Program-made: the position numbers and the translations under genes
Origin: JAJXWB01 sp047971685
GTDB lineage: Bacteria > Pseudomonadota > Alphaproteobacteria > Rhizobiales > Beijerinckiaceae
Assembly (NCBI GenBank): GCA_047971685.1
Contig: JBKDZW010000021.1
Coordinates: forward strand, 1 to 12,033
Length of the DNA: 12,033 nucleotides
Direction of reading: 5' to 3'
The notes under the pieces: generated by a model
Databases searched by the model: none
What the model was told of the DNA's origin: nothing
Seen by the model: only the letters and a program-made list of their open reading frames with translations
Part shown: piece by piece, positions 6,033 through 12,033 of the stretch
Layout: each line of letters starts with the position of its first letter
Numbering within the stretch: position 1 is the stretch's first letter

Positions 6033-6884
6033 TTAAACCTGGATGCGGTTTGCCAGCGCCTTGCGCAGCTTTTCGAGCGCGCGCGCTTCGATCTGGCGGA
6101 CACGCTCCTTGGAGATGCCGAGTTTGGCGCCGAGTTCTTCCAGGGTGGAGGCATCCTCGGTCAGGCGCCGCTCGCGGACGATGCGCAATTCGCGCTCCGA
6201 CAATTGCAGAAGCGCATCGTTGAGCATGATGTGGCGGCGTTGCGAATCGATATCCTCGCCAACGATCTCGTCCTGTAGCGGGCGATCGTCGACGAGAAAG
6301 TCGCCGCGCTCGGCGGAATCGTAGGAATCCTCGCCGCCAACCGGCCCGTTCAAGGAAACGTCCGGCCCCGAAAACCGCGCGTTCATCAGCTCCACGTCGC
6401 CGCTCGAAACGCCGATGGCCTTGCCGATGCGGGCGTAAAGCGTGGTCGTGTCGGGCGCGCCGCCGGAGGCCATCTGCGCGCGCAGACGGCGCAGATTGAA
6501 GAACAGGGACTTTTGCGTCGAACTCGTGCCGCCGCGCACGATGGACCAGTTGCGCAGGATATAGTCCTGGATCGCAGCGCGAATCCACCAGGTGGCGTAG
6601 GTGGAAAAGCGAACCTCGCGATCGGGATCGAAGCGCGCTGCGGCCTCAAGCAGGCCGACATGGCCTTCCTGAATGACATCGGCGATCGGCAATCCGTAAT
6701 TGCGGAAGCGCGCGGCAAGCGCGATCACCAGACGCATGTGGGATGCGGAGAGCTGGTCGAGCGCATCCTGATCGCGAAAATCGCGCCAGCGCACGGCAAG
6801 CTGATGTTCTTCGTCTCTTTCCAGAAAGGGCGCAGCCATCGCGGCGCGTACGAATTCGCGATGGACTCCTGCCAATTGGGCCAT
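6033..6884 (-). CDS. rpoH: RNA polymerase sigma-32 factor, RpoH2-like
   Basis: 283 aa. Region 2 spans about 41-112 (LPIADVIQEGHVGLLEAAARFDP, then FSTYATWWIRAAIQDYILRNWS), the RpoH box QKSLFFNLRRLR is at 124-135, and region 4 with its helix-turn-helix is at about 225-277. The RpoH box separates sigma-32 from housekeeping and other group 2/3 sigmas. The N-terminus, with RAAMAAPFLERDEEHQLAVRW, looks to me more like the RpoH2 branch of alphaproteobacteria than RpoH1; this rests on memory of the families, not on alignment. It should direct RNA polymerase to heat-shock or oxidative-stress promoters. The start at 6884 has GGAGG at 6894-6890, 5 nt upstream. The leader contains a CGCCG/CGGCG hairpin (6907-6923). 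It converges with carD and lies 147 nt downstream of the M48 gene. Confidence 0.93.
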   Translation of the reverse strand: MAQLAGVHREFVRAAMAAPFLERDEEHQLAVRWRDFRDQDALDQLSASHMRLVIALAARFRNYGLPIADVIQEGHVGLLEAAARFDPDREVRFSTYATWWIRAAIQDYILRNWSIVRGGTSSTQKSLFFNLRRLRAQMASGGAPDTTTLYARIGKAIGVSSGDVELMNARFSGPDVSLNGPVGGEDSYDSAERGDFLVDDRPLQDEIVGEDIDSQRRHIMLNDALLQLSERELRIVRERRLTEDASTLEELGAKLGISKERVRQIEARALEKLRKALANRIQV

Positions 6885-7031
6885 AACAGCCTCCGGGTCT
6901 GTGGATCGCCGTTCAAGGCGGCGTTCACGGATTGGGCAGTTAAATCTATAGGCAATGCGCGCGAATAAACATCACAAGCGCGTGAATGCGAATATAATTG
7001 GATTAAAAACCGAGCCGGCCAGCAATTCAGC
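6885..7031 (-). promoter_or_regulatory. AT-rich upstream region of rpoH, probable promoter location
   Basis: This 147-nt gap is clearly AT-richer than its surroundings, mainly 6940-7015. On the minus strand two -10-like hexamers occur, TATATT (6996-6991) and TATAGA within CCTATAGATTT near 6950. Neither has a good -35 at 16-18 nt. No EcfG-type GGAAC...GTT pair was found. rpoH probably has its own promoter here, but the exact element is undecided. Confidence 0.3.
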
Positions 7032-8540
7032 CTATTGATCGACGACAATTTTGAAGTGTTCGCCGTATTTGAGCGAAGCGCCCGGCGACAGGCCGTTCAG
7101 CAGCAGGAAGACATCGAGCGGGCGATCCATCGGCGCCATGCGCCGGCTCATGGTTTCGACATTGTCGGTCAGCCCGGTTCTGACCACTCTGAGGACAAGC
7201 GCCTTGACCTTGCTTGCCTCCTCGTCGGTCAGGGGACGGAACGAGTTGATGGCGTTGTCGAACCTGGCGAGGGCCGTATCGTTCATGGCGCGCGCGGCGA
7301 ACAGAATCCGGTAGATGTCGCCATCCTTGCGGATGACCGCGACGCGAAAATTCCACTCGCCGGCGCGCGCCAGACCGAAGGCTGCGGGCATTCCGTTGAT
7401 TTCGCCGGTCCTGATGCTCGAGCGCAGCAGGCCGTCCAGCCAGCCGGAGGCGAGATAGCTTTCGAGGGCGCCGCCGCTGTTGTCGGGCACGCTGTCGAGA
7501 CGCACGGCCTCGACGCCGCCGGGCGCGCGGCCGAGCAGCGCGCGTGGAGTATTGTCGAGCACGAAGCCTTCCGGCGCGGTGAAGGCGAAGCGCAGGCGCG
7601 GTTGCAGGAAACGCCGTCCGCGCACGACGCCGTCTGCGGGGTCTTCGCCGAAATTCATGCCGTCGATGGCCGCGAGATAGCCGGCGCGGTCGGAGACGCC
7701 GATGCCGGGTGCGCCGATCTGGCGGGCGGCTTGCGTGGCCTGAGCAATGCGCTCGGGCGTGGAGGGATGGGTTGCCAGAATGTCGGGCTTGTCGGGCGTC
7801 TTTTGCCCGAGAAGTTCGGCGCGCAGCGCAGTGGAGCGTCCCAGCGAAGTCAAAAACCGCGCCGCGCCGTAGGGATCGTAACCGGCCCGTGCGATGACGG
7901 CGACGCCGATTCTGTCGGCTTCGATCTCCTGATGGCGCGAGAAGCTGGCGAACGAGAGGCGCTGATTGGTCTCGACCTCCTCGCCCTTCTGGCGGCTTTG
8001 TATCACGGTGGCGGCCGAGGCGATGACGGCGGCCTGTTTCTCGCGTTCGGCGCGGGCGGCTGCGTGGCGCGCGGTGACATGGCCGATCTCGTGCGCCATG
8101 ACGGCGGCGACTTCCGAGGAATCGTTGGCGAGCGCCAGCAATCCCCGCGAAATATAGAGATTGCCGGAGGGCAGGGCGAAAGCGTTGACGACGGGCGTGT
8201 TCAAAATGGTGACGCGATAGGGCGTGGACGGCGTGTCGGAGGCGGCCGCCAGCTTGACCAGGATCGCGTTGAGATAGGTTTCGGCCGACGGCCAGTGATA
8301 TTCCCCGCCGAACTGGGAGACGAGCTTCTTGTGCTCGGCCGTGGTCAGCGCATCGACGCCGACCGTGCGCGGAGCGGCCGGCGGCACGGCCGGGCTTTGC
8401 GGAAATTCGCCCTGACGTTCGAGCGTCGAGCAGCCGGCCAGCGCAATGACGAGCGCAAAAGTCAGCGCCCTGCGGATCGAGCCAGGCCCGCGCTCCGCAG
8501 AAACGCTGCTGCGAAAATCCGGCGTCATTTGCGCGATCAT
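7032..8540 (-). CDS. M48-family metalloprotease lipoprotein (BepA/LoiP-like)
   Basis: 502 aa. The N-terminus has a basic region, a hydrophobic stretch (about 25-35) and a lipobox LAGC with C37, so it is predicted to be a lipoprotein anchored in the envelope. The zinc protease motif HEIGH is at 150-154, and the downstream glutamate ligand lies in EIEADRIG (205-212). Residues 105-230 form the M48 core. The last 60 residues, RPLDVFLLLNGLSPGASLKYG and its surroundings, look like the LysM-like end domain seen in alphaproteobacterial M48 proteins. Related BepA/LoiP proteases degrade or assist assembly of misfolded outer-membrane proteins. The catalytic residues appear intact. The start overlaps the previous gene's stop as ATGA (8540-8537), so translation is likely coupled. 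The nearby stress sigma factor fits an envelope quality-control role, by inference. Confidence 0.9.
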   Translation of the reverse strand: MIAQMTPDFRSSVSAERGPGSIRRALTFALVIALAGCSTLERQGEFPQSPAVPPAAPRTVGVDALTTAEHKKLVSQFGGEYHWPSAETYLNAILVKLAAASDTPSTPYRVTILNTPVVNAFALPSGNLYISRGLLALANDSSEVAAVMAHEIGHVTARHAAARAEREKQAAVIASAATVIQSRQKGEEVETNQRLSFASFSRHQEIEADRIGVAVIARAGYDPYGAARFLTSLGRSTALRAELLGQKTPDKPDILATHPSTPERIAQATQAARQIGAPGIGVSDRAGYLAAIDGMNFGEDPADGVVRGRRFLQPRLRFAFTAPEGFVLDNTPRALLGRAPGGVEAVRLDSVPDNSGGALESYLASGWLDGLLRSSIRTGEINGMPAAFGLARAGEWNFRVAVIRKDGDIYRILFAARAMNDTALARFDNAINSFRPLTDEEASKVKALVLRVVRTGLTDNVETMSRRMAPMDRPLDVFLLLNGLSPGASLKYGEHFKIVVDQ

Positions 8541-9331
8541 CGCTTCATGTCCGCCGTATCGGACTCATTTTCAAGCAATTCCAGCGCATCGGGACTGACG
8601 ATCTCCATCTGCGGCCCGAAGCCTCGATCCACCAGGCCGCGGGCGCGCAGCCGTCGTCCGGCAAGCAGGCGGGGGGTGAGGCCGGCCTTCTCAAGCAAGG
8701 CGAGATGTCGTTTCGAAATCACGATCGAGAAGTCCGTGGTCCGTCGCGGTCCGAAATTCAGATAAAGGCGCCCGCGCGCTTCGCCAATAGTCAAGATGCG
8801 TCCCTCGACCACGACGAACCCTTTCGGCGCTTTCAGAACGGCGGCGGCGTCGTTTGCATCCAGCGGGCCCGCGCCGCTCCCGCCCCACAGGCCGCGGCGC
8901 GCCCGACGCGCCGAAATCTCGGCCGCCAGCAGGCGGTCCCGGCATGGTTTCGCGGCGGCGTCGGGGCGAAAGCGGCCGAGACCGGCTGCAATCATGGTTT
9001 CCGCAAGACCAGGCGCCGTCGTCTGGGAACCGGCGAGCGCCGCCGTCGCGCTGATTCGGCGCCACCGGTCGGGCTTGGCTTGCAACGGCGTCAGCCTGAT
9101 GGCGGCGCCGCGCAGGGATTCGGCAAAATCGCTATAGCCGGGCGCGCCGGAATCGGCTGCAAATCCGGCCAAAGCCGCCACCCGGCCATCTGCAAGCAGG
9201 AGGTCGGCCCCCTCGTCGACGGCCACGATCTGCGCCGGTTCGGATTTTTCGGGAATGCAGTCCAGCGCTTCCGCCGGCAGGGCACCGGCGCAACAGATCG
9301 CCGTTGCGGCGAAAAGTCCGCGCAGGATCAG
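8537..9331 (-). CDS. Secreted SNase-like (thermonuclease-family) protein with degenerate active site; apparent CTG start
   Basis: About 264 aa if begun at CTG 9331. The N-terminal half follows the SNase-like pattern: LLLADGRVAALAGF (44-57), then PDRWRR, then an Ala-rich helix ending in AEISARRARRGLWG. The C-terminal half (FVVVEGRILTIGEARGRLYLNFG onward) is the extra OB-like domain of this alphaproteobacterial subfamily. The SNase Arg35 position reads Ala (VAAL instead of VRL) and the Asp40/Glu43 stretch is AADS, while the Arg of DRWRR matching Arg87 remains, so nuclease activity is doubtful. The only ordinary start, GTG 9226, would remove a clear signal peptide encoded upstream (RGLFAATAICCAGALPAEA, residues 4-22) and C25, which may pair with the Cys in KPCRD. 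CTG 9331 overlaps the upstream TGA (CTGA) and has AAGGGA 8 nt before it. Confidence 0.75.
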   Translation of the reverse strand: MILRGLFAATAICCAGALPAEALDCIPEKSEPAQIVAVDEGADLLLADGRVAALAGFAADSGAPGYSDFAESLRGAAIRLTPLQAKPDRWRRISATAALAGSQTTAPGLAETMIAAGLGRFRPDAAAKPCRDRLLAAEISARRARRGLWGGSGAGPLDANDAAAVLKAPKGFVVVEGRILTIGEARGRLYLNFGPRRTTDFSIVISKRHLALLEKAGLTPRLLAGRRLRARGLVDRGFGPQMEIVSPDALELLENESDTADMKR

Positions 9332-10242
9332 CCGCGGCGTCCCTTGAGCAGGAAATCGAGAAGAAGGCGCGTGGTGTCAATGTCGCCGTTGCGCGCGCCG
9401 ACCGCCTGGCCACGATCGCCCGCGAGCGGCCGGACGCCCGGCAGGGTATGGCCCCCGCCATCGACCTTGACCAGTTCGACCGGCGCCTTGCAACCGCCCG
9501 GCAATTCAAGCTGGACGCGCGATCCGTCTTTCCTGTCGCGATCGGGAATATCGACCTTGCCGACCTTGTCGTTGCAGCCGGCGGCGGCAACGAAGGGGGC
9601 GAGCGTCTGAGCGGCGGAAACGACATCGCCCTTGTATTCGGGAATATCGGCCTTGCCGCCGGCAAAGGGCATCTTGGGATCGGCGGTGCCGGCGAGCAGC
9701 AGGAAGGGAATGGCGCGCGAAGGCTTGCAGGCGGTGGCGTCGGCCGCAGGCATCAGCGCGATCAAGGAGGCTGCACCGGCAAAGTCGCCTGCGTGCCGGC
9801 AGGCGAGCCGCATGGCCAGAATGCCGCCCGGACCGCCGCCGGCGATATAGATGCGCTTGGGATCTGCTATGCCGTCGGCGCGCAGCTTGGCGATGAGGTC
9901 GTGCACGAATTTCATCTCGCGCTCGGCGCTCGCCTCGCTTACATCCCAGCGACCGCCGGCCGCGTCGGGATAGACGGCGACCACGGAGCGCATTTTCCGC
10001 ATCCGGTCGATGCCCAGACGGTCGCGCACACGCACGCCTGCGCCGGATTGGCCGTGCAGGAAGACGATGACCGGCCGGCGCGTCCGCTTCAGGCGCGCGC
10101 GCTCGACGACGAAAGCAGTGCGCTTCACGCCGCCCGATTCGATCGTCAATCGCCCGGATGCGGCCGCAGCCGGCTCGACCGCGCTCAAGCCCAAGACAGC
10201 CAAAACAGCCGCACAGCAGGCGCCAGTCCCTAGAAGCCGCAT
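9328..10242 (-). CDS. PHB-depolymerase/LpqC-like secreted alpha/beta-hydrolase with nucleophile Ser replaced by Gly
   Basis: 304 aa from ATG 10242. Residues 1-27 form a signal peptide (MRLLGTG, hydrophobic core, VEPAAA), so it is exported. The body matches poly(3-hydroxybutyrate)-depolymerase-like esterases: VIVFLHGQSG (oxyanion-hole region), VVAVYPDAAGGRWD, DPKRIYIAG, the catalytic-Asp motif AGTADPKMPF (Asp188) and the catalytic-His motif GGGHTLPG (His265). Where the family has GLSNGG the sequence reads GGGPGG, so the nucleophilic Ser is Gly (Gly137). It may be a pseudoenzyme or use other chemistry; the DNA reads cleanly as GGC GGC GGT CCG GGC GGC. Upstream in-frame starts are ATG 10263 and TTG 10281. 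I prefer 10242 because GAGGGA (10257-10252) precedes it and the signal peptide begins there. It leads a minus-strand operon with the SNase-like and M48 genes. Confidence 0.82.
   Translation of the reverse strand: MRLLGTGACCAAVLAVLGLSAVEPAAAASGRLTIESGGVKRTAFVVERARLKRTRRPVIVFLHGQSGAGVRVRDRLGIDRMRKMRSVVAVYPDAAGGRWDVSEASAEREMKFVHDLIAKLRADGIADPKRIYIAGGGPGGILAMRLACRHAGDFAGAASLIALMPAADATACKPSRAIPFLLLAGTADPKMPFAGGKADIPEYKGDVVSAAQTLAPFVAAAGCNDKVGKVDIPDRDRKDGSRVQLELPGGCKAPVELVKVDGGGHTLPGVRPLAGDRGQAVGARNGDIDTTRLLLDFLLKGRRG
9340..9345 (-). promoter_or_regulatory. Ribosome binding site supporting the CTG start at 9331
   Basis: AAGGGA reads 9345-9340 on the minus strand, 8 nt before CTG 9331. No ATG, GTG or TTG lies in frame between the upstream stop (9379-9377) and GTG 9226, so this site supports initiation at CTG. 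Confidence 0.45.
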
Positions 10243-10251
10243 TCCGAAACG

Positions 10252-10257
10252 TCCCTC
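10252..10257 (-). promoter_or_regulatory. Ribosome binding site deciding the start at 10242
   Basis: GAGGGA reads 10257-10252 on the minus strand, 9 nt before ATG 10242. The alternative starts at 10263 and 10281 lack a comparable site. Confidence 0.5.
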
Positions 10258-10280
10258 GCTCATAAATCCAGTTTGCAACA

Positions 10281-10309
10281 ATCATAGCATTGCGGCGGCA
10301 TTGCAACCG
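10281..10309 (-). promoter_or_regulatory. Candidate promoter of the depolymerase-like/SNase-like/M48 operon
   Basis: TATGAT on the minus strand (10286-10281) matches the -10 consensus at 5 of 6 positions. The -35 region at 16-17 nt (GGTTGC, 10308-10303) is weak. Transcription would start near 10274, upstream of ATG 10263 and ATG 10242 but downstream of the TTG at 10281, which argues against that TTG start. Confidence 0.4.
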
Positions 10310-10397
10310 CAGGAGCCTGTCATTCCAATTGTGAGGCCCGATGGCGTTGCGCCGGCGAAGCGTTTGGAATAGTGAACGAACGACGAGCATCGCATGT

Positions 10398-10402
10398 GAG
10401 GG
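10398..10402 (+). promoter_or_regulatory. Ribosome binding site fixing the sdhC start
   Basis: GAGGG at 10398-10402 is 5 nt before ATG 10408 and selects it over the in-frame GTG at 10372. Confidence 0.7.
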
Positions 10403-10407
10403 CTGTT

Positions 10408-10818
10408 ATGGCCGAGGCAAATAATCCGTCGCAGCTTCAGGATCGGCGGCCGCTTTCCCCCCATCTTGAAGTCTACAAGCTGAGCATGACGATGGTGATG
10501 TCGGGATTGCACCGCATCACCGGCGTATGCCTTTACGCCGGCACGCTGCTGCTGGCCTGGTATTTCATCGCGGCTGCCTCCGGCCCGCGCGCCTTTGCGG
10601 CCGTCAACTGGGTCTATGGCTCGATTCTCGGACAGCTCGTGCTGTTCGGCTTCACCTGGTCGCTGTTCCACCATCTGATGGGCGGCGTTCGCCATGCGAT
10701 CTGGGACGCGGGCTATCTGCTCGACGCCGAGGGGCGCGAGCGTGCCGCCCAGGGCACGCTGGTAGGCTCGGTCGTTCTGACCGTGGTCTTCTGGATTCTG
10801 GCTTACGCCTGTCGCTGA
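10408..10818 (+). CDS. sdhC: Succinate dehydrogenase cytochrome b556 subunit SdhC
   Basis: 136 aa membrane anchor of complex II. RPLSPHLEVYKL (14-25) is the standard N-terminal motif. SGLHRITG (32-39) carries the Ser and Arg that line the ubiquinone site in E. coli SdhC. His89 in FHHLMGGVRHAIWD aligns with the heme b ligand, 7 residues before His96, as in E. coli (His84/His91). Three hydrophobic segments (about 37-57, 66-86 and 115-133) fit a three-helix anchor. With SdhD it holds heme b and passes electrons from SdhB to ubiquinone in the inner membrane. sdhD begins 12 nt after the stop, so they form one operon. Length and motifs are normal. Confidence 0.95.
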   Translation: MAEANNPSQLQDRRPLSPHLEVYKLSMTMVMSGLHRITGVCLYAGTLLLAWYFIAAASGPRAFAAVNWVYGSILGQLVLFGFTWSLFHHLMGGVRHAIWDAGYLLDAEGRERAAQGTLVGSVVLTVVFWILAYACR

Positions 10819-10830
10819 GCGGAGAACGAG

Positions 10831-11229
10831 ATGTCGAACAAAACCTCCTCCCTGCGCAGCGAATCCTCGACCGTGCGCTGGCTCGGCGCGAGCGGCCCCA
10901 AGGCCTCGCGCCATGCGCTCGCCATACGGGTCACGGCCGCCGCCCTGATGGCGCTCGCCATTCTCTTCGCCTTTCTGGTCGTCTCGCTCGTGGGACGCGA
11001 TTACGAATCGATGATGGACCTGTTTGCCGGCCGCGTCTGGCCCGGCGTGATCGCGCTGCTGTTCGTGCTGGTGGGCGTCTATCACATGAAACTCGGCATG
11101 GAGACGGTGATCGAGGATTATGCGCATGGCCGCGTGAAAATCGGCCTGCTTGTCGCCAACACATTGTTCTGCGGCTTGATTGCGGCGGCGACTGCGCTGT
11201 CGATCGTCAAACTCGCCGTCGGCGTCTGA
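10831..11229 (+). CDS. sdhD: Succinate dehydrogenase hydrophobic membrane anchor SdhD
   Basis: 132 aa. LRSESSTVRWLGASGPKASRH at the N-terminus is the usual alphaproteobacterial lead. Three membrane segments follow (about 34-54, 70-88 and 105-128). His85 in YHMKLGMETVIEDY aligns with the second heme ligand, and the Asp96-Tyr97 pair lies 12 residues downstream, matching E. coli His71 and Tyr83 at the quinone site. GGAG lies 8 nt before the ATG. It is the partner of SdhC in the heme-bearing anchor of complex II. sdhA starts 16 nt after its stop. Confidence 0.94.
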   Translation: MSNKTSSLRSESSTVRWLGASGPKASRHALAIRVTAAALMALAILFAFLVVSLVGRDYESMMDLFAGRVWPGVIALLFVLVGVYHMKLGMETVIEDYAHGRVKIGLLVANTLFCGLIAAATALSIVKLAVGV

Positions 11230-11245
11230 TCGAGGGAATTTGGAT

Positions 11246-12033
11246 ATGGCTAGCAATGGGGCGACCAATGGCTCGGGCGCGTTTTCGATCAACGGCCGCG
11301 CCTATCCCATCACCGATCACACATTCGATGTCGTGATCGTCGGCGCCGGCGGCGCGGGTCTTCGCGCACCCGTCGGCTGCTCGCAGGCCGGGCTTCGCAC
11401 AGCCTGCATCAGCAAGGTTTTCCCGACGCGCTCGCATACCGTGGCCGCGCAAGGCGGGGTTGCCGCCTCGCTCGCCAATATGGGCCCGGACAATTGGAAA
11501 TGGCATATGTACGACACCGTGAAGGGGTCGGACTGGCTGGGCGATCAGGACGCCATCGAATATCTGTGCCGCAACGCGCCGGCCGCCGTCTATGAACTCG
11601 AACATTGGGGCGTGCCGTTTTCACGCACGGCCGACGGGAAAATCTATCAGCGTCCGTTCGGCGGCATGACCACCGATTTCGGCCGGGGGCCGCCGGCGCA
11701 ACGCACATGCGCGGCCGCCGACCGCACCGGACACGCCATGCTGCACACGCTCTATGGCCAGGCGCTGCGGAATTCGACCGAATTCTTCATCGAATATTTC
11801 GCCATCGACCTCATCATGGACGACGAGGGACGCTGCCGCGGCGTCGTCTGCATCAAGATGGACGACGGCACGATCCATCGCTTCCGTTCGCAGCTCACCA
11901 TTCTGGCGACCGGCGGCTATGGCCGCGCCTATTTCTCGGCGACCTCGGCCCATACCTGCACCGGCGACGGTGGCGGCATGGTGGCCCGCGCGGGCCTGCC
12001 GCTGCAGGATATGGAATTCGTGCAATTCCACCC
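11246..12033 (+). CDS. sdhA: Succinate dehydrogenase flavoprotein subunit SdhA (partial, 3' end outside window)
   Basis: The first 262 codons of sdhA, open to the right edge with no frameshift. The FAD-binding GAGGAG (33-38) follows VVIVG. SHTVAAQGG contains His64, the residue that binds FAD covalently in this family. DNWKWHMYDTVKGSDWLGDQDAIEYL, QRPFGGMTTDFGRGPPAQRTCAAADRTGHAMLH (both in pieces along about 82-170) and ATGGYGRAYFSATSAHTCTGDG are near-invariant in SdhA. The window ends within the EFVQFHP catalytic motif. It oxidises succinate to fumarate in the TCA cycle and passes electrons to SdhB, expected immediately downstream. The ATG at 11246 is 16 nt after sdhD with a modest GGGA site. 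LRAPVG, where LRATVG is usual, is a small substitution in the FAD fold. Confidence 0.95.
   Translation, partial: MASNGATNGSGAFSINGRAYPITDHTFDVVIVGAGGAGLRAPVGCSQAGLRTACISKVFPTRSHTVAAQGGVAASLANMGPDNWKWHMYDTVKGSDWLGDQDAIEYLCRNAPAAVYELEHWGVPFSRTADGKIYQRPFGGMTTDFGRGPPAQRTCAAADRTGHAMLHTLYGQALRNSTEFFIEYFAIDLIMDDEGRCRGVVCIKMDDGTIHRFRSQLTILATGGYGRAYFSATSAHTCTGDGGGMVARAGLPLQDMEFVQFH

Larger units (their letters stand above)
10264..10407. promoter_or_regulatory. Divergent control region between the envelope operon and sdhCDA
   Basis: The gap holds a direct repeat TTGCAAC (10273-10279 and 10301-10307, each containing the palindrome TTGCAA) and an inverted repeat ATTCCAA (10322-10328) / TTGGAAT (10364-10370). 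The sdh promoter must lie here or just upstream, but no good -35/-10 pair stands out on the plus strand. Confidence 0.35.

Noticed and set aside
6885..7031. EcfG (general stress sigma) promoter for rpoH
   Set aside because: No GGAAC with a GTT at 16-17 nt could be found on the minus strand.
7010..7031. Intrinsic terminator after the M48 gene (GGCCGGC near a T-run)
   Set aside because: The GC-rich part is a short palindrome without a loop-forming stem, so it does not qualify.
7035..8765. 576-codon plus-strand open frame opposite the M48 gene
   Set aside because: No recognisable motif, and the opposite strand has a lipobox, HEIGH and normal M48 layout.

Overview
The window is GC-rich chromosomal DNA that reads as an alphaproteobacterium, most likely of the order Hyphomicrobiales (Rhizobiales). 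Three things point there: the run S4-domain protein, seven-iron ferredoxin fdxA, CarD and an RpoH2-type sigma-32; an sdhC-sdhD-sdhA operon with typical alphaproteobacterial proteins; and high G+C third positions throughout. Family names come from motifs I can see, not from a database search. No tRNA, rRNA, insertion sequence, CRISPR array or prophage gene was found.

Positions 1-1478, plus strand: the lysine/alanine-rich tail of a gene that begins outside the window overlaps, through ATGA, a COG0523/CobW-type GTPase with a histidine-rich metal-binding insert. Positions 1684-3321: a FemAB/CelD-like GNAT-fold protein followed 24 nt later by a small S4 RNA-binding protein. Positions 3415-5864: fdxA, a 383-nt gap with a plausible promoter and an operator-like inverted repeat, then carD. 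This CarD carries about 395 extra N-terminal residues, mostly a histone-H1-like Lys/Ala/Ser/Thr repeat region. A bidirectional terminator at 5937-5967 separates carD from the convergent rpoH.

Positions 6033-10242, minus strand: read in the direction of transcription the order is a poly(3-hydroxybutyrate)-depolymerase-like secreted protein, a secreted SNase-like protein, an M48 lipoprotein protease, then rpoH after a 147-nt gap. The first three genes are joined by 4-nt overlaps. The depolymerase-like protein has Gly where the nucleophilic Ser should be. The SNase-like protein has lost SNase active-site residues and has no ATG, GTG or TTG that would include its signal peptide; a CTG that overlaps the preceding stop codon is the best start. 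Only the M48 member looks like a normal enzyme.

Positions 10408-12033, plus strand: divergent sdhC, sdhD and the first 262 codons of sdhA, i.e. succinate dehydrogenase (complex II). sdhA runs off the right edge.

Most of the window is core metabolism and transcription. The parts most worth following are the CarD extension, the depolymerase-like/SNase-like/M48 envelope operon with its two apparent pseudoenzymes and non-standard start, and the inverted repeat over the putative carD promoter.
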